A DNA stretch of 64,000 bases from Valencia hispanica (GCA_963556495.2 OY747700.1:3291001-3355000); one strand, 5' to 3'; shown: positions 61,301-63,633, counted from the first letter of the stretch. A program made the numbers and translations. The notes: generated from the letters alone by a model not told the origin.

Positions 61301-63633
61301 TTTGCATCATCATCTCCAGAGGTTCCATAGTCATCCCCAGAACAGAACCAGAACGTTCTTTATCCGGTTGTTGAGCCTTTTTAAGTCCCTGGCTCTGATG
61401 CGGCTACCCCAACAGATGATGGAGAAGAGATTACACTCTCCACAACAGAATAGTTGAAGATCTGCAGCATCTTGCTGCAAACCTTGAAGGACCTACGCTT
61501 CCTCCAGAAGTCTGGTCTGCTCTGTCCCTTCTTGTAGACACTTGACAGTCCAATCTGTAATCCAGGTGAACTCCGAGATATCTCTACTCCTCAACCACCT
61601 CCACTTCTTCTCTCATGATCAAGCATGGTAGACAACAATGTTATAGATACAGTGAAGATACAAGTGTGACCTCATACTGCTTTCATTACAAGTAGGTGAC
61701 CATACATTACAAAGTTATGGCCAGAAGTACTGTAGCCCTCCATCGTCCTGCTGTTGGTCTGAAAGTTCATCAAAGCTCTTGAAGCCTCACATTAATAACA
61801 GTAGAACATTATCACTGTCCTGTCCAGAAGCTGGACCCTCTACAGCCTCAGGCTTCACATCTTCCTCAACTTCTTCATCCTTACTACTCGTCTTTCTTTT
61901 GTAGTTGGGTTTTCTACGGTGTCACTTTCACTTTAGCTTTAAAGGTTGAATATGGAACCCGAACACCATAGCGACATCTAGTGGGCGCAGGTGGTAATTG
62001 CAATAACGGAACAAGCTTCCAGCTGTCGGGATGCCTGGTTCGCTGCCGATACGTGACGTGACCAGCCGGCACCATGTCCAGCGACGAATCGTACAGGGTA
62101 AAGACTAATTTCAACTGATAAGTTTACTTTACAACAGTATTTAACGTTAGCCTTTCTATCCATTATCTATTAGATGCATGTAATTTCTGACAGTCCTACT
62201 TTGGCTTGCTATCGTTAGCCTGCTATCATTCATTCTTTTTATTTAGCTTACTGATGCTAGATTATCTTTAGTTTGCAAGTCTTCGACTGGAGGTCTTCGT
62301 ATTAGTTATTTAATAAATAAATAAATACATACATTCTACAAGCGCTGTTTGTTGGGTGCGCTGGGTTTTATTATTCTGTGCGACCCACGCTTTCTCTGGA
62401 TCTTACGATCACACAAGCACCCCCTCACCCCAGAGGTACACTTCCCCCACTTCACCCCGGTCCCTGGTCGGAGCTACGGTTACGCTAGCTAGCACCGGTA
62501 GGAGATACGGTTAAGCCCCCACCCCCCACCCACCCACCAGTGTCTCGCTGTGCCGAACAGACTATTTATTCTATCAGGCAACCCGCAATGACGCCCGCTA
62601 TTGGCTGGTAAATGTAAATAAAATGCCAAGGTCGTGCCCGTCAAAATGTAAATTTTATTTTATTTTAATTCAAATATAATTTGGCAAGGAAATGGTGTAC
62701 TTCTGCACCACTGGCTGGTGCCTATCTCCAGCGGTCATGGGGCGAGAGGCAGGGTCAAAAAAGTATTCTGAAATACTAAAACAATATGTTTACCTCATGA
62801 TTGAAATGCCCAAATAGTGTCGATAATGCTTCCGATGCTTAGACTGGTAAATGGCCTGTACATGTATAGCGCTTTATTCACCCCAAAGTGCTTCATACTA
62901 CATTCAGCCATTCAGTCATTCACACACTGGTGATGGTGAGGTACACTGTAGCTACAGCTGCCCTGGGGTGCACTGACAGAAGTGAGGCTGCTGAACATTG
63001 GCGCCACTGGGTCCTCTGACCACCACCAGTAGGCAGAAGGGTGAAGTGTCTTGCCCAAGGACACAACGATTGAGACGGACAAAGCGGGGGCTCAAACCGA
63101 CAACCCTCCGGTAACAAGATGAACTATACCATTACTTTTATTATTATTATTATTATTAATAATAATAATATTATTAACTATTATAACTGTATAATTTAAA
63201 TGACCAAACCCACATTTATCAACCTGTTTTAGCGTAAATGTTCATGTTCATCAAATGTAATTAAGCATCAGGTAAATTAAATAAAAGTATTTTAGGGAAA
63301 TCTGAAGAACTCATCATCTCTAACACTCGAAAATACTGATAAACAGGCAATATGGTTAATAAAGTCATAATGAATATATAAATATGAGAAGCTGCAGGTT
63401 CAGCTGCTTTAGAATGTTCATGCATCTGAAACATGAAGCCAATCAATCGTTCCCTAATCGTTGGACAAAGGAAGAAACTTTTGATCTGCTCTGATTTCCC
63501 ATCTCCAGGGTGAGATCACACCACGTCCACTCCTCACCTGTTTGGCGAGTCCCAGCAGTAAAACGGAGCAGAGCAACAGGAGCTGGAGCATCAGGGAGGG
63601 GGTCGTCCTCCTCGGAGCTCCTGGAGACTCCAT
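5539..63633 (-). CDS. col4a3: Collagen type IV alpha-3 chain, complete 52-exon gene
   Basis: Basement-membrane network collagen. In vertebrates the alpha-3 chain joins alpha-4 and alpha-5 into trimers used in kidney glomerulus and other specialised basement membranes. The exons, listed individually below, all show GT/AG borders. Introns 1-17 are phase 0 and later ones are mostly phase 1, splitting Gly codons as is usual for COL4 genes. Predicted protein: signal peptide (residues 1 to about 31), Cys-rich 7S start ([13 protein letters not shown]), about 1,390 residues of interrupted Gly-X-Y, then an NC1 domain from about residue 1445 with the usual 12 cysteines. NC1 resembles human alpha-3 (GFVFTRHSQ, SLNPERMF) more than alpha-1/2/4/5/6. 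Coding length is 5,012 nt; it is open only if 2 nt are discounted at the start of exon 50, giving 1,669 aa. All introns carry transposon debris. The identity is firm; the frameshift is either a sequence error or real decay. Confidence 0.95.
5621..7129 (-). other. col4a3 intron 51
   Basis: No gene seen. Contains a 14-G run at 6753-6766. The sequence at 6030-6700 has a fish-repeat feel (repeated 'ggcgcaa' and 'tttgcgc' words) but I could not define ends. Confidence 0.5.
7130..7305 (-). CDS. col4a3: col4a3 exon 51 (NC1)
   Basis: 176 nt. Encodes [20 protein letters not shown], then a Cys-containing run ending [13 protein letters not shown], matching the second NC1 subdomain of human alpha-3 (LASLNPERMF). 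Three of the 12 NC1 cysteines lie here. Donor GTAAAG. Confidence 0.95.
7370..7573. mobile_element. Short MITE in intron 50
   Basis: Its two ends are imperfect inverted repeats: CAGAGCAACTATCCTGCAAC at the left and, on the other strand, TAGAGCTACTATCCTACAAC at the right. About 200 bp, no coding capacity. Probably a hAT-type short element common in teleosts. Exact borders are uncertain. Confidence 0.5.
7629..7745 (-). CDS. col4a3: col4a3 exon 50 (NC1), apparent 2-nt frameshift at its start
   Basis: Encodes [18 protein letters not shown] and [10 protein letters not shown], the start of the second NC1 subdomain. Exon 49 ends in phase 2, so this exon should contribute one base before the Cys codon. 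The only AG acceptor instead leaves three bases (GTG) before TGT, so the literal exon is 117 nt where 115 would be in frame. The excess falls in a GTGTGTG tract. Everything downstream is open in the expected frame. Confidence 0.9.
8113..8287 (-). CDS. col4a3: col4a3 exon 49 (NC1)
   Basis: 175 nt. Encodes [20 protein letters not shown], then [14 protein letters not shown], the end of the first NC1 subdomain. The following segment reads [19 protein letters not shown], unlike the Met-rich MPMNMAPI segment of other chains. Donor GTAACA. Confidence 0.95.
8288..9388 (-). other. col4a3 intron 48
   Basis: Non-coding; no repeat or gene recognised in about 1.1 kb. Confidence 0.5.
9389..9601 (-). CDS. 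col4a3: col4a3 exon 48 (helix end to NC1 start)
   Basis: 213 nt. The last Gly-X-Y triplets ([13 protein letters not shown]) run into NC1: [19 protein letters not shown] and [12 protein letters not shown]. This junction exon is what marks the chain as alpha-3 (human [18 protein letters not shown]). Human alpha-3 has an RGD just before NC1; this chain does not. Confidence 0.96.
9635..9659. repeat. Poly-C tract
   Basis: 25 consecutive C on the plus strand (poly-G on the gene's sense strand), 33 nt upstream of exon 48's acceptor. Confidence 0.95.
9989..10087 (-). CDS. col4a3: col4a3 exon 47
   Basis: 99 nt, phase 1 on both sides. Gly-X-Y including [16 protein letters not shown], with one Cys. 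Acceptor TTCCAG, donor GTATGA. Confidence 0.93.
10179..10304 (-). CDS. col4a3: col4a3 exon 46
   Basis: 126 nt. Starts [19 protein letters not shown]: the triple-helix interruption SPIVVLLP matches the position and hydrophobic character of human alpha-3 TLKIISLP. This supports both the acceptor choice (CCTGCAG) and the gene identity. Confidence 0.93.
10381..10452 (-). CDS. col4a3: col4a3 exon 45
   Basis: 72 nt, phase 1 on both sides. Uninterrupted Gly-X-Y ([19 protein letters not shown]). Donor GTAAGA. Confidence 0.93.
10520..10690 (-). repeat. SINE body and tail, reverse orientation
   Basis: Read on the minus strand this matches the common fish SINE tail (gactgggacctgtccagg, then ggtgtaccccgcc). 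A (TCAC)-type simple repeat and poly-T follow on the plus strand. Confidence 0.55.
10690..10718. repeat. Poly-T tract
   Basis: 29 T on the plus strand, between the SINE tail and the duplicated repeat block that starts at about 10719. Confidence 0.9.
10719..11835. repeat. GC-rich interspersed repeat, left copy with inverted first part
   Basis: About 11002-11835 is directly repeated at 14043-15015 (shared words include gaatcgatgcagacatgaag, ccgaccgacacaccggtcc). The first about 280 bp are instead the reverse complement of 13740-14036. GC-rich long frames (for example 11268-11792) occur on both strands and are not coding-like. Class unknown. Confidence 0.65.
11836..12868 (-). other. Part of col4a3 intron 44, repeat debris only
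   Basis: About 12230-12420 resembles the 3' UTR of L2-type LINEs on the plus strand (gagcttttttcctgttagga). About 12612-12800 looks like one end of a DNA-transposon MITE. No gene. Confidence 0.35.
12869..13700 (-). pseudogene. LINE reverse-transcriptase C-terminal remnant
   Basis: Minus-strand frame 12869-13261 carries the LINE C-terminal pattern ([20 protein letters not shown], then [20 protein letters not shown]). The sequence above it continues the element in broken frames. It differs from the L2-like family in intron 6. Not functional. Confidence 0.65.
13740..15735. repeat. GC-rich interspersed repeat, right copy
   Basis: Second copy of the 10.7-kb block, longer: it has an extra GC-rich stretch at about 14516-14765 and continues to about 15735. 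A (CAAGG)n-led LINE tail is inserted at 15013-15262, and the repeat resumes after it (gacatcagcccggtacattg). Long open frames here (for example 262 aa, minus, 14308-15096) arise from GC-rich repeat sequence. Confidence 0.6.
15013..15262. mobile_element. LINE 3'-tail insertion led by (CAAGG)n
   Basis: Starts with a (CAAGG)n array (15013-15067), followed by ttttatttgtatagcacact, a common fish LINE 3' end. It interrupts the right copy of the GC-rich repeat between caaccaaca and caacaaaag, consistent with a short target duplication. A second copy lies at 35655-35850. Confidence 0.6.
15790..15862 (-). CDS. col4a3: col4a3 exon 44
   Basis: 73 nt, entered in phase 0. [19 protein letters not shown]. 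Last exon of the Cys-dense stretch. Separated from exon 45 by a 5.3-kb repeat-filled intron. Confidence 0.93.
15948..16078 (-). CDS. col4a3: col4a3 exon 43
   Basis: 131 nt. [18 protein letters not shown], then HKGCKGAPG; two Cys. A one-residue helix imperfection (GPGYKG). Donor GTGAGT. Confidence 0.93.
16179..16364 (-). CDS. col4a3: col4a3 exon 42, seven cysteines
   Basis: 186 nt. Contains [40 protein letters not shown] and DKGCPG: seven Cys in 62 residues of otherwise regular Gly-X-Y. Acceptor CCCCCAG, donor GTGATA. Confidence 0.93.
16442..16489 (-). CDS. col4a3: col4a3 exon 41
   Basis: 48 nt. Its first codon is split with exon 40 (T|CA, Ser), producing the interruption GSCIPGPKG. Confidence 0.9.
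16696..16797 (-). CDS. col4a3: col4a3 exon 40
   Basis: 102 nt. [16 protein letters not shown] and so on, ending GAMG plus T. Donor GTAAGA. Confidence 0.92.
16877..16957 (-). CDS. col4a3: col4a3 exon 39
   Basis: 81 nt. [19 protein letters not shown]; two Cys. Donor GTGAGC. Confidence 0.93.
17056..17182 (-). CDS. col4a3: col4a3 exon 38, four cysteines
   Basis: 127 nt, entered in phase 0. [13 protein letters not shown], then [12 protein letters not shown] and PPGCK. Donor GTCTGA is weaker than its neighbours. Confidence 0.92.
17436..18283. mobile_element. hAT-type MITE with 8-bp target duplication
   Basis: GTGACGGT at 17436-17443 and again at 18276-18283 flanks an 832-bp element. Its ends are inverted: TAGGTTTGGGTATCG at the left and TAGGGATGGGCATCG on the other strand at the right. 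No transposase. An 8-bp duplication with such ends points to the hAT superfamily. Confidence 0.85.
18300..19444 (-). other. Rest of col4a3 intron 37
   Basis: No gene. About 18985-19210 resembles a decayed tRNA-derived SINE (B-box-like gggattgaaataccaac, then a typical SINE tail with ggcaatggaggga). Confidence 0.4.
19445..19584 (-). CDS. col4a3: col4a3 exon 37
   Basis: 140 nt. [16 protein letters not shown], then the interruption [12 protein letters not shown]. Ends in phase 0 (donor GTATTC). Confidence 0.92.
19780..19869 (-). CDS. col4a3: col4a3 exon 36
   Basis: 90 nt. [18 protein letters not shown]. One Cys. Phase 1 on both sides. Confidence 0.92.
19971..20069 (-). CDS. col4a3: col4a3 exon 35
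   Basis: 99 nt of uninterrupted Gly-X-Y ([19 protein letters not shown]). Acceptor TTGATCAG. Confidence 0.92.
20270..20640 (+). mobile_element. tRNA-derived SINE in intron 34
   Basis: Head has a B-box-like gagtttgaatcccg and a typical body (ctgcatggagttggcatgtg, gcctggagaccagtacaagg), ending in gaatggatgga. It matches the general plan of teleost tRNA SINEs, somewhat degraded. Confidence 0.65.
20956..21090 (-). CDS. col4a3: col4a3 exon 34
   Basis: 135 nt. Gly-X-Y with an eight-residue non-collagenous interruption (VTTNFMVQ) before GDPGDPG. Confidence 0.92.
21174..21263 (-). CDS. col4a3: col4a3 exon 33
   Basis: 90 nt. [13 protein letters not shown] and so on, ending GKCGGPGPT. One Cys; compare human GKCGDPG. 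Confidence 0.92.
21441..21608 (-). CDS. col4a3: col4a3 exon 32
   Basis: 168 nt. Interruption [15 protein letters not shown], otherwise regular repeats. NGT is a possible N-glycosylation sequon. Acceptor TTTGCAAG. Confidence 0.92.
21696..21809 (-). CDS. col4a3: col4a3 exon 31
   Basis: 114 nt. Interruption [10 protein letters not shown] with one Cys. Acceptor ATTTTAG, donor GTGAAA. Confidence 0.92.
21810..22225 (-). other. Part of col4a3 intron 30
   Basis: No gene or repeat recognised. Confidence 0.45.
22226..23285 (-). mobile_element. 5'-truncated L2-like LINE copy
   Basis: Nearly identical to the 3' end of the full-length LINE in intron 6: from ttcaattcaattt through tagcgccaattcac to gagccaatgaagggaagcta, where it stops. 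It retains the last codons of ORF2 in the unshifted form ([17 protein letters not shown]) plus the 3' UTR. Confidence 0.85.
23392..23542 (-). CDS. col4a3: col4a3 exon 30
   Basis: 151 nt, entered in phase 0. [20 protein letters not shown], then [10 protein letters not shown]. The acceptor (GGTAAAAG) has a modest pyrimidine tract. Confidence 0.9.
23952..24046 (-). CDS. col4a3: col4a3 exon 29
   Basis: 95 nt, ends in phase 0. [18 protein letters not shown] with a short interruption. Donor GTAGCG. Confidence 0.9.
24134..24238 (-). CDS. col4a3: col4a3 exon 28
   Basis: 105 nt. [19 protein letters not shown], then the interruption [11 protein letters not shown]. Donor GTCAGA. Confidence 0.91.
24239..25109 (-). 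other. col4a3 intron 27
   Basis: No gene or mobile element recognised. Short frames near 24626-24961 are on both strands and lack motifs. Confidence 0.45.
25110..25202 (-). CDS. col4a3: col4a3 exon 27
   Basis: 93 nt. [17 protein letters not shown] (interruption NIQTFP). Donor GTAAGA. Confidence 0.92.
25276..25444 (-). CDS. col4a3: col4a3 exon 26
   Basis: 169 nt, entered in phase 0. [16 protein letters not shown], then [12 protein letters not shown]. Acceptor TTTTTTTCAG, donor GTCAGT. Confidence 0.93.
25607..25795 (-). CDS. col4a3: col4a3 exon 25
   Basis: 189 nt, phase 0 on both sides. [16 protein letters not shown], interruption [10 protein letters not shown]. Donor GTGGGT. Confidence 0.93.
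25910..25980 (-). CDS. col4a3: col4a3 exon 24
   Basis: 71 nt. [19 protein letters not shown]. Enters in phase 1, leaves in phase 0. Confidence 0.92.
26174..26269 (-). CDS. col4a3: col4a3 exon 23 (CxxC interruption)
   Basis: 96 nt. [18 protein letters not shown]. The CTVC interruption corresponds to CTQC of human alpha-3 and is one of the best landmarks in the helix. Confidence 0.94.
26360..26452 (-). CDS. col4a3: col4a3 exon 22
   Basis: 93 nt. Exon 21 ends with a single T, so the acceptor decides the frame: CCCTCAG at 26453 gives Tyr and [14 protein letters not shown]. An AG 15 nt further in would create TGA. The resulting interruption corresponds to IVFRK in human alpha-3. Confidence 0.85.
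26651..26815 (-). CDS. col4a3: col4a3 exon 21
   Basis: 165 nt. [15 protein letters not shown], then [10 protein letters not shown] with an RGD tripeptide in the helix. Ends GLP plus T; donor GTAGAC is weak. Confidence 0.88.
27196..27361. repeat. Uninterrupted (GAA)n/(TTC)n microsatellite
   Basis: About 55 perfect GAA units on the plus strand, TTC on the col4a3 sense strand, in intron 20. The left flank (ccaaccgccaataaactg) resembles the end of a fish short element that commonly carries a GAA tail. Confidence 0.97.
28186..28262. repeat. Telomere-like CCCTAA-type stretch
   Basis: Degenerate repeats of cctaaccctaac and cctaaacctaa. Lies between the word gtgttggcattgtattgac and gtggggaccaagc, which belong to a common fish interspersed repeat ending in the (CA)n array. 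Confidence 0.6.
28389..28463. repeat. (CA)n microsatellite
   Basis: About 37 uninterrupted CA units, following tagctatacatgta. Confidence 0.97.
29545..29790. repeat. Minisatellite, acacagtaacacac-type unit
   Basis: Five or so imperfect copies of a unit containing ggacacagtaacacac followed by ggtgtggatttatttggg, of variable length (about 30-50 bp). Confidence 0.8.
29960..30085 (+). mobile_element. L2-like LINE 3' end, plus orientation
   Basis: Third copy of the same family: ccttaaataggaaactcttt through gttgtaaattggcgc to a gaattgaattg tail. It is opposite in orientation to the copies at 22.2 and 40.9 kb. Confidence 0.85.
30086..32299 (-). other. Rest of col4a3 intron 20
   Basis: No gene. 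A degenerate tandem repeat at about 30765-30925 has a unit of about 23 bp (tatcaactaaagctatcaag). About 31585-31640 resembles a tRNA-SINE head (cagtggtgcagttggtagca). The rest is AT-rich. Confidence 0.5.
32300..32335 (-). CDS. col4a3: col4a3 exon 20
   Basis: 36 nt. [12 protein letters not shown]; phase 1 on both sides. Isolated between a 5.5-kb and a 1.4-kb intron, but borders and phase fit (acceptor CTGTTGCAG, donor GTACAA). Confidence 0.88.
32601..33132. mobile_element. MITE with TTATACTTCTGCGTCG ends
   Basis: Inverted ends: TTATACTTCTGCGTCG at the left, the same on the other strand at the right. 532 bp, CpG-rich, no transposase. Inserted into LINE 3'-UTR-like sequence (agccctgtct on both sides). 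The superfamily is uncertain, perhaps PIF/Harbinger. Confidence 0.75.
33175..33637 (+). repeat. LINE 3' UTR-like sequence
   Basis: Plus-strand counterpart of the L2-like 3' UTR (gtctgtcttctgaaac, gagctttcttcctgttaaag, tgctacatgctcatccagga), diverged, ending in aataaactgaattgaatta. Confidence 0.6.
33740..33821 (-). CDS. col4a3: col4a3 exon 19
   Basis: 82 nt, entered in phase 0 and left in phase 1: the switch point from phase-0 to phase-1 introns. Starts with the interruption [16 protein letters not shown]. Confidence 0.9.
33908..34462. mobile_element. MITE related to the one at 32.6 kb
   Basis: Inverted ends AAGCCTAGTTTATGCTTCTC and AAGCCTAGTTTATGCTTGTC, similar to the TTATACTTCTGCG ends of the neighbouring MITE. 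555 bp. A short plus-strand frame ([20 protein letters not shown]) may be a transposase or host-derived relic. Confidence 0.75.
34640..34681 (-). CDS. col4a3: col4a3 exon 18
   Basis: 42 nt, phase 0 on both sides. [14 protein letters not shown]. Confidence 0.9.
34793..34846 (-). CDS. col4a3: col4a3 exon 17
   Basis: 54 nt, phase 0. [18 protein letters not shown]. Donor GTAAGT. Confidence 0.92.
35655..35850. repeat. Second copy of the LINE tail seen at 15.0 kb
   Basis: tatagcacactttcaacaac and following bases match 15080-15200, with a short caaggcaaa lead instead of the long (CAAGG)n array. Lies inside the LTR-type element. Confidence 0.6.
37081..38384 (-). mobile_element. Tc1-like transposon, decayed transposase
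   Basis: Flanked by TA (37079-37080, 38385-38386). Inverted ends CAGCAGGGCAAAAAGTATTT and CAGTGGGGCAAAATGTGTTT continue in similarity for about 95 bp. Minus-strand pieces include the SPDLNPIEN motif near 37470-37495 in broken frames. 1,304 bp. It sits inside the second LTR-like repeat, so it is the younger insertion. Confidence 0.8.
38634..38678 (-). CDS. col4a3: col4a3 exon 16
   Basis: 45 nt, phase 0. [15 protein letters not shown]. Followed by the 3.8-kb intron 16. Confidence 0.92.
38764..38826 (-). CDS. col4a3: col4a3 exon 15
   Basis: 63 nt, phase 0. [19 protein letters not shown], then SL. Donor GTGAGG. Confidence 0.92.
38910..38954 (-). CDS. col4a3: col4a3 exon 14
   Basis: 45 nt, phase 0. 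[15 protein letters not shown], one Cys. Confidence 0.92.
39034..39108 (-). CDS. col4a3: col4a3 exon 13
   Basis: 75 nt, phase 0. [13 protein letters not shown], then the interruption [12 protein letters not shown], at a place comparable to the PAKEEDIELDAK interruption of human alpha-3. Confidence 0.92.
39235..39282 (-). CDS. col4a3: col4a3 exon 12
   Basis: 48 nt, phase 0. [16 protein letters not shown], with a short imperfection. Confidence 0.9.
39647..39682 (-). CDS. col4a3: col4a3 exon 11
   Basis: 36 nt, phase 0. [12 protein letters not shown]. Donor GTTTGT. Confidence 0.9.
39766..39828 (-). CDS. col4a3: col4a3 exon 10
   Basis: 63 nt, phase 0. [19 protein letters not shown], then LP. 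Donor GTATGA. Confidence 0.92.
39899..39973 (-). CDS. col4a3: col4a3 exon 9
   Basis: 75 nt, phase 0. Long interruption [17 protein letters not shown], then PPGSKGEK. Confidence 0.91.
40064..40090 (-). CDS. col4a3: col4a3 exon 8
   Basis: 27 nt, the smallest exon: GPQGPRGMK, phase 0. Strong acceptor (GTGTTTCAG) and donor (GTAAGC). Confidence 0.9.
40170..40223 (-). CDS. col4a3: col4a3 exon 7
   Basis: 54 nt, phase 0. [18 protein letters not shown]. Donor GTAAGT. Confidence 0.93.
40224..40862 (-). other. Start of intron 6 sequence beside the LINE
   Basis: AT-rich, no gene. The short collagen-like frame at its lower edge is exon 7 itself. Confidence 0.5.
41608..44580 (-). CDS. LINE ORF2: endonuclease and reverse transcriptase
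   Basis: 990 residues. The N-terminal apurinic-type endonuclease shows [24 protein letters not shown] (about residues 183-190) and [11 protein letters not shown]. The reverse transcriptase shows [60 protein letters not shown] and the catalytic YADD ([11 protein letters not shown]). The C-terminal [17 protein letters not shown] region follows. No internal stop. The final dozen residues differ from the 22.2-kb copy because of one extra base near 41620, which ends the frame at LKGQA instead of [14 protein letters not shown]1 lies 65 nt upstream in another frame. Confidence 0.9.
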   Translation of the reverse strand: MSCPRPKLNGLKVKPTKANYGNLIKINTTFTEQKNKSIKCGLLNIRSLSSKSLLVNDLICDNHIDFLCLTETWLQQEDYVSINESTPSSHLNFHIPRNTGRGGGVTTIFHSDLLISPRPIDSYSSFEHLTLNFPYPSCKTLRPFLFVVLYRPPGPYSQFLDQISHLLSDLVLNTDRVIIVGDFNIHVDTESDSLNAAFSAILDSIGFTQKVQGSTHSGKHTLDLVLTYGIECEEITVHPHNPVLSDHFLITFEFTLTDHFKSERKFHYSRALSDNAVTIFKESVPFLLSSVCQSNTVDGSNSISSPSEIDDLVHSVTSSLRLALDSVAPLKKKVASHRRLTPWFNAELRTLKQNTRKLERKWRSTHLEDSYLTWNNSLLLYKKTLRQARTAYFSSLIEANKNNPRFLFSTVAKLTQSHSSVEPTFPPALSSDDFMGFFVNKINSIKNKIIGILPNMITSSSVNESVSERTVDPQLCLGCFDSVELSELSKILASSKPSTCMLDPIPTKLFKEVFHLVPGPILDMMNLSLVNGYVPQEFKIAVIKPLLKKPSLDQDDLVNYRPISNLPFLSKVLEKIVANQVCEHLNNNELFEEFQSGFRAHHSTETALVKVTNDILMASDNGLVSVLVLLDLSGAFDTVDHNILLEKLEHVAGIKGTALGWFKSYLSDRFQFVHLNDKSSSLSRVTCGVPQGSVLGPILFTIYMLPIGRIIRQHGINFHSYADDTQLYLSINPDEPSQLGRLQACLEDIKTWMTLNFLLLNSDKTQVAVFGPEVLKQKLISQSLHLDGIKLAPSNNVKNLGVIFDRDLTFKSHIKQVSRISFFHLRNIAKIRNILSRSDAEKLVHAFVTSRLDYCNSLLSGSPQNAIKSLQLIQNAAARVLMNIKKRDHISPVLASLHWLPVKSRIEFKILLLTYKALNNQAPSYIRDLIVPYVPNRALRSQTAGLLVVPRISKSRMGGRSFSYQAPLLWNQLPALVREADTLFTLKGQA
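44646..45530 (-). CDS. LINE ORF1: esterase-like protein
   Basis: 294 residues. N-terminal Cys/His-type stretch ([13 protein letters not shown]) and a likely coiled coil ([18 protein letters not shown], about residues 42-59), then an SGNH/GDSL-type esterase pattern: [10 protein letters not shown] (about 133-142), IHAGGNDTR and DGIHPTLDG near the end. Such ORF1 proteins occur in fish L2-type LINEs. Intact. Confidence 0.85.
   Translation of the reverse strand: MATLLSPVSNSSLLSCSLCQMFSYFPASFSDNGNCNKCNIFVALEARVSELEARLRAVEKPADSRSPLASAEPTRIDPPSCPPVEPAQPGPQAGWVTVRRKHSSRTQPAGHHQPVRVSNRFSPLSDTPAEKPTLVIGSSIVRNVALETPLTIVKCLPGARLGDIKSYLKLLTKDKRKYSKIVIHAGGNDTRLRQSEVTKISVASVCTFAKTMSDSVIFSGPLPDRTSDDMFSRMLSFHQWLSRWCPANDVGYINNWRTFWGKPGLIRRDGIHPTLDGAALLSRNMAEFISPPKH
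45921..45983 (-). CDS. col4a3: col4a3 exon 6
   Basis: 63 nt, phase 0. Ends [12 protein letters not shown], comparable to human GVPGCSGSK: an early conserved Cys in the helix. Donor GTAAAG. Confidence 0.93.
46178..46222 (-). CDS. col4a3: col4a3 exon 5
   Basis: 45 nt, phase 0. [15 protein letters not shown]. Donor GTAAGA. Confidence 0.93.
46361..46390. repeat. (ATC)n microsatellite
   Basis: Ten TCA units, ending 7 nt below the exon 4 donor. Confidence 0.95.
46398..46442 (-). CDS. col4a3: col4a3 exon 4
   Basis: 45 nt, phase 0. [15 protein letters not shown]. An (ATC)n repeat lies just beyond its donor. Confidence 0.92.
46443..46927 (-). other. Start of col4a3 intron 3
   Basis: Contains an (ATCC)n repeat at 46501-46540. 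Otherwise no feature recognised. Confidence 0.5.
47055..47400. repeat. Degenerate tandem repeat inside the unclassified element
   Basis: Recurring unit with ctgaggacctggagatcggg and gcggacggcctagtgatcc, about 85-110 bp long, about four copies. In one minus-strand frame it repeats a [13 protein letters not shown] peptide. Confidence 0.7.
47414..47887 (-). CDS. Repetitive hypothetical ORF in the unclassified element
   Basis: 157 residues. The centre is four to five tandem copies of a 14-residue unit ([14 protein letters not shown]). It is in the same frame as the upstream 48760-47966 frame, separated by a stop, so the two may be parts of one broken reading frame. No known domain. It may not be a real protein. 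Confidence 0.3.
   Translation of the reverse strand: MLPEPDPIDTSPYHRHAVEPAAVVAAILLACTAAALRPVSGCGRLQGPPGMVREDPSPSLELPGRVMEDPSPSLELPGRVMEDPSPSLELPGRVMEDPSPSLELPGKVMEDPSPSPEPPDSLRLGRRPSLQTLFVSAGLYRPGVFVAADQPSSSAAT
47547..47745. repeat. 42-bp minisatellite
   Basis: About 4.7 copies of a 42-bp unit beginning ggggacgggtcctccatgac. Unit length is a multiple of three, so copies keep frame. Copies 2-4 are nearly identical. Confidence 0.9.
47966..48760 (-). CDS. Hypothetical ORF of the unclassified element
   Basis: 264 residues starting [15 protein letters not shown], within the terminal direct repeat. Contains [32 protein letters not shown] and [18 protein letters not shown], then a Ser/Pro/Gln-rich tail. 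No signal peptide, membrane segment or known catalytic motif. The first third could be a gag-like or host-derived domain; I do not recognise it. Confidence 0.4.
   Translation of the reverse strand: MSACESLLRVDTVLDRMNRPLEVNSADTHLTDQLLRDIWDQLAKSSTLTPPWACLAGAQEFWQLLPRLTTTLAPQDDAALREEAERVHQAANEQMFGKASSSPQLPSCHHQPAAVTVGYVSTPREVSCSSDEESLAEDFPDQQAGLRETRSAVLTLGHRGTTLLHHLAAEEGPVEASVPPGWRSGSTARQQLFSLQSAHHRLPLPQSAPYLLPPHLRIVASRLQSQLLQGPAPQPSQAGLRRTRRINRSRTRSPTSSRIPPSAP
49080..49790. repeat. Degenerate tandem repeat (ttagctaaaatgctaatg)
   Basis: Irregular copies of words such as ttagctaaaatgctaatgtt and acatgttggttaac, interrupted by a LINE fragment at 49237-49450. Confidence 0.65.
49237..49450 (-). pseudogene. 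LINE reverse-transcriptase fragment
   Basis: Minus strand reads [12 protein letters not shown], then [20 protein letters not shown] and a WFESYL-like end: the core reverse-transcriptase segment of a CR1/L2-type LINE, about 70 codons, truncated at both ends. Confidence 0.75.
49791..51555 (-). other. Rest of col4a3 intron 3
   Basis: No gene. About 50700-51440 resembles a common AT-rich fish repeat (caatgggagcaaaaaaggc and similar). Near exon 3 the word gcctacagcattcacactaa occurs twice (about 51462 and 51513). The second forms a 10-bp hairpin, gtgtgaatgc/gcattcacac, at 51505-51529. Confidence 0.5.
51556..51645 (-). CDS. col4a3: col4a3 exon 3
   Basis: 90 nt, phase 0. [16 protein letters not shown], then GHLGSPGQK: the first uninterrupted Gly-X-Y after the Cys-rich 7S start. 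Donor GTAAAA. Confidence 0.93.
51646..53588 (-). other. Part of col4a3 intron 2
   Basis: No gene or mobile element recognised in about 1.9 kb of AT-rich sequence. Confidence 0.45.
53589..55118 (-). mobile_element. Tc1-like transposon with long inverted repeats
   Basis: TA target duplication at 53589-53590 and 55117-55118. Inverted repeats of about 205 bp (53591-53797 and about 54912-55116) start CAGGTCCTTCTAAA and each contain two similar inner words, the IR/DR arrangement of fish Tc1 elements. The two arms are about 90% or more alike by eye. Total 1,526 bp. Confidence 0.92.
53869..54787 (-). pseudogene. Tc1-like transposase, N-terminal lesion
   Basis: The DDE domain is open over 291 residues: [17 protein letters not shown] (first Asp), [13 protein letters not shown] (second Asp) and [16 protein letters not shown] (third residue, Glu, 34 residues on). 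It ends [18 protein letters not shown]. The family start codon lies at 54787 ([18 protein letters not shown]), but that frame is shifted relative to the rest and much of the first helix-turn-helix is missing compared with related fish transposases. Probably inactive. Confidence 0.85.
55119..55936 (-). other. End of col4a3 intron 2
   Basis: Mostly AT-rich. A piece at about 55583-55632 (actttattgatcccagaggg) is the end of a common fish LINE or SINE. No gene. Confidence 0.5.
55937..55993 (-). CDS. col4a3: col4a3 exon 2 (7S cysteine cluster)
   Basis: 57 nt, phase 0. [19 protein letters not shown], the counterpart of human CVCKDKGQCFCDGAKG. These N-terminal Cys pairs take part in 7S tetramer crosslinks in the family. 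Acceptor CTCTGCAG, donor GTGAGC. Confidence 0.95.
55994..56548 (-). other. Part of col4a3 intron 1
   Basis: No gene or clear repeat. Confidence 0.4.
56549..57207 (-). pseudogene. LINE reverse-transcriptase remnant
   Basis: Minus strand holds [17 protein letters not shown], the reverse-transcriptase catalytic motif with the second Asp changed to Glu, then [11 protein letters not shown] and, in other frames, [16 protein letters not shown]. Several frameshifts. Unrelated in detail to the intron 6 LINE. Confidence 0.7.
57725..57990 (-). pseudogene. Tc1/mariner transposase remnant
   Basis: Minus strand reads a degraded '[23 protein letters not shown]' type segment, then [20 protein letters not shown] with the second catalytic Asp. 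Truncated on both sides. Confidence 0.65.
57991..59156 (-). other. Part of col4a3 intron 1
   Basis: Pyrimidine-rich stretch at 57995-58085 and a short (TG)n at about 58395. No gene recognised. Confidence 0.45.
59157..59394. mobile_element. Short hAT-type MITE with 8-bp target duplication
   Basis: ATCTAAAC at 59157-59164 and 59387-59394 flanks a 222-bp element. Ends CAGGGGTGCCCAATTC and, on the other strand, CGGGGTGCCCAATTC. No coding capacity. Confidence 0.9.
59395..61059. other. Part of col4a3 intron 1, possible solo LTR
   Basis: About 59850-60560 has a TATA-like ggataaaagg (59959) followed by about 550 bp and a caaataaac polyadenylation-like signal near 60508, in the plus direction. This is the arrangement of an LTR, but I found no terminal duplication or second copy. 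The rest is unrecognised. Confidence 0.3.
61060..61640 (-). pseudogene. LINE C-terminal remnant
   Basis: Minus strand resembles the end of a fish non-LTR reverse transcriptase: LGVHL-like start near 61570, [14 protein letters not shown] near 61450-61480, [20 protein letters not shown] near 61345-61405, then frameshifts. Dead copy. Confidence 0.6.
61641..62841 (-). other. Part of col4a3 intron 1
   Basis: Includes a plus-strand ATG in a good context followed by a splice-donor-like sequence at 62074-62100 (see findings), and a fragment of a SINE tail near 62730. No confirmed gene. Confidence 0.4.
62842..63135. repeat. Common teleost interspersed repeat
   Basis: gtatagcgctttattcaccc, then gtgtcttgcccaaggacaca and a near-tRNA-like end. 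This sequence type is widespread in teleost genomes (LINE 3' end or SINE). Near full length. Confidence 0.7.
63139..63178. repeat. AT-only inverted simple repeat
   Basis: (TTA)n passing into (ATA)n, giving a self-complementary 40-bp stretch. Confidence 0.8.
63538..63633 (-). CDS. col4a3: col4a3 exon 1 (start codon, signal peptide)
   Basis: 96 coding nt. Starts [13 protein letters not shown]; the hydrophobic core [16 protein letters not shown] is a clear signal peptide, ending KQ. The donor GTGAGG is in phase 0 and joins exon 2 (ACHC). The ATG at 63633 was chosen because the frame gives a signal peptide of normal length. A later Met (residue 15) is possible but would shorten the N-region to one residue. 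Confidence 0.93.
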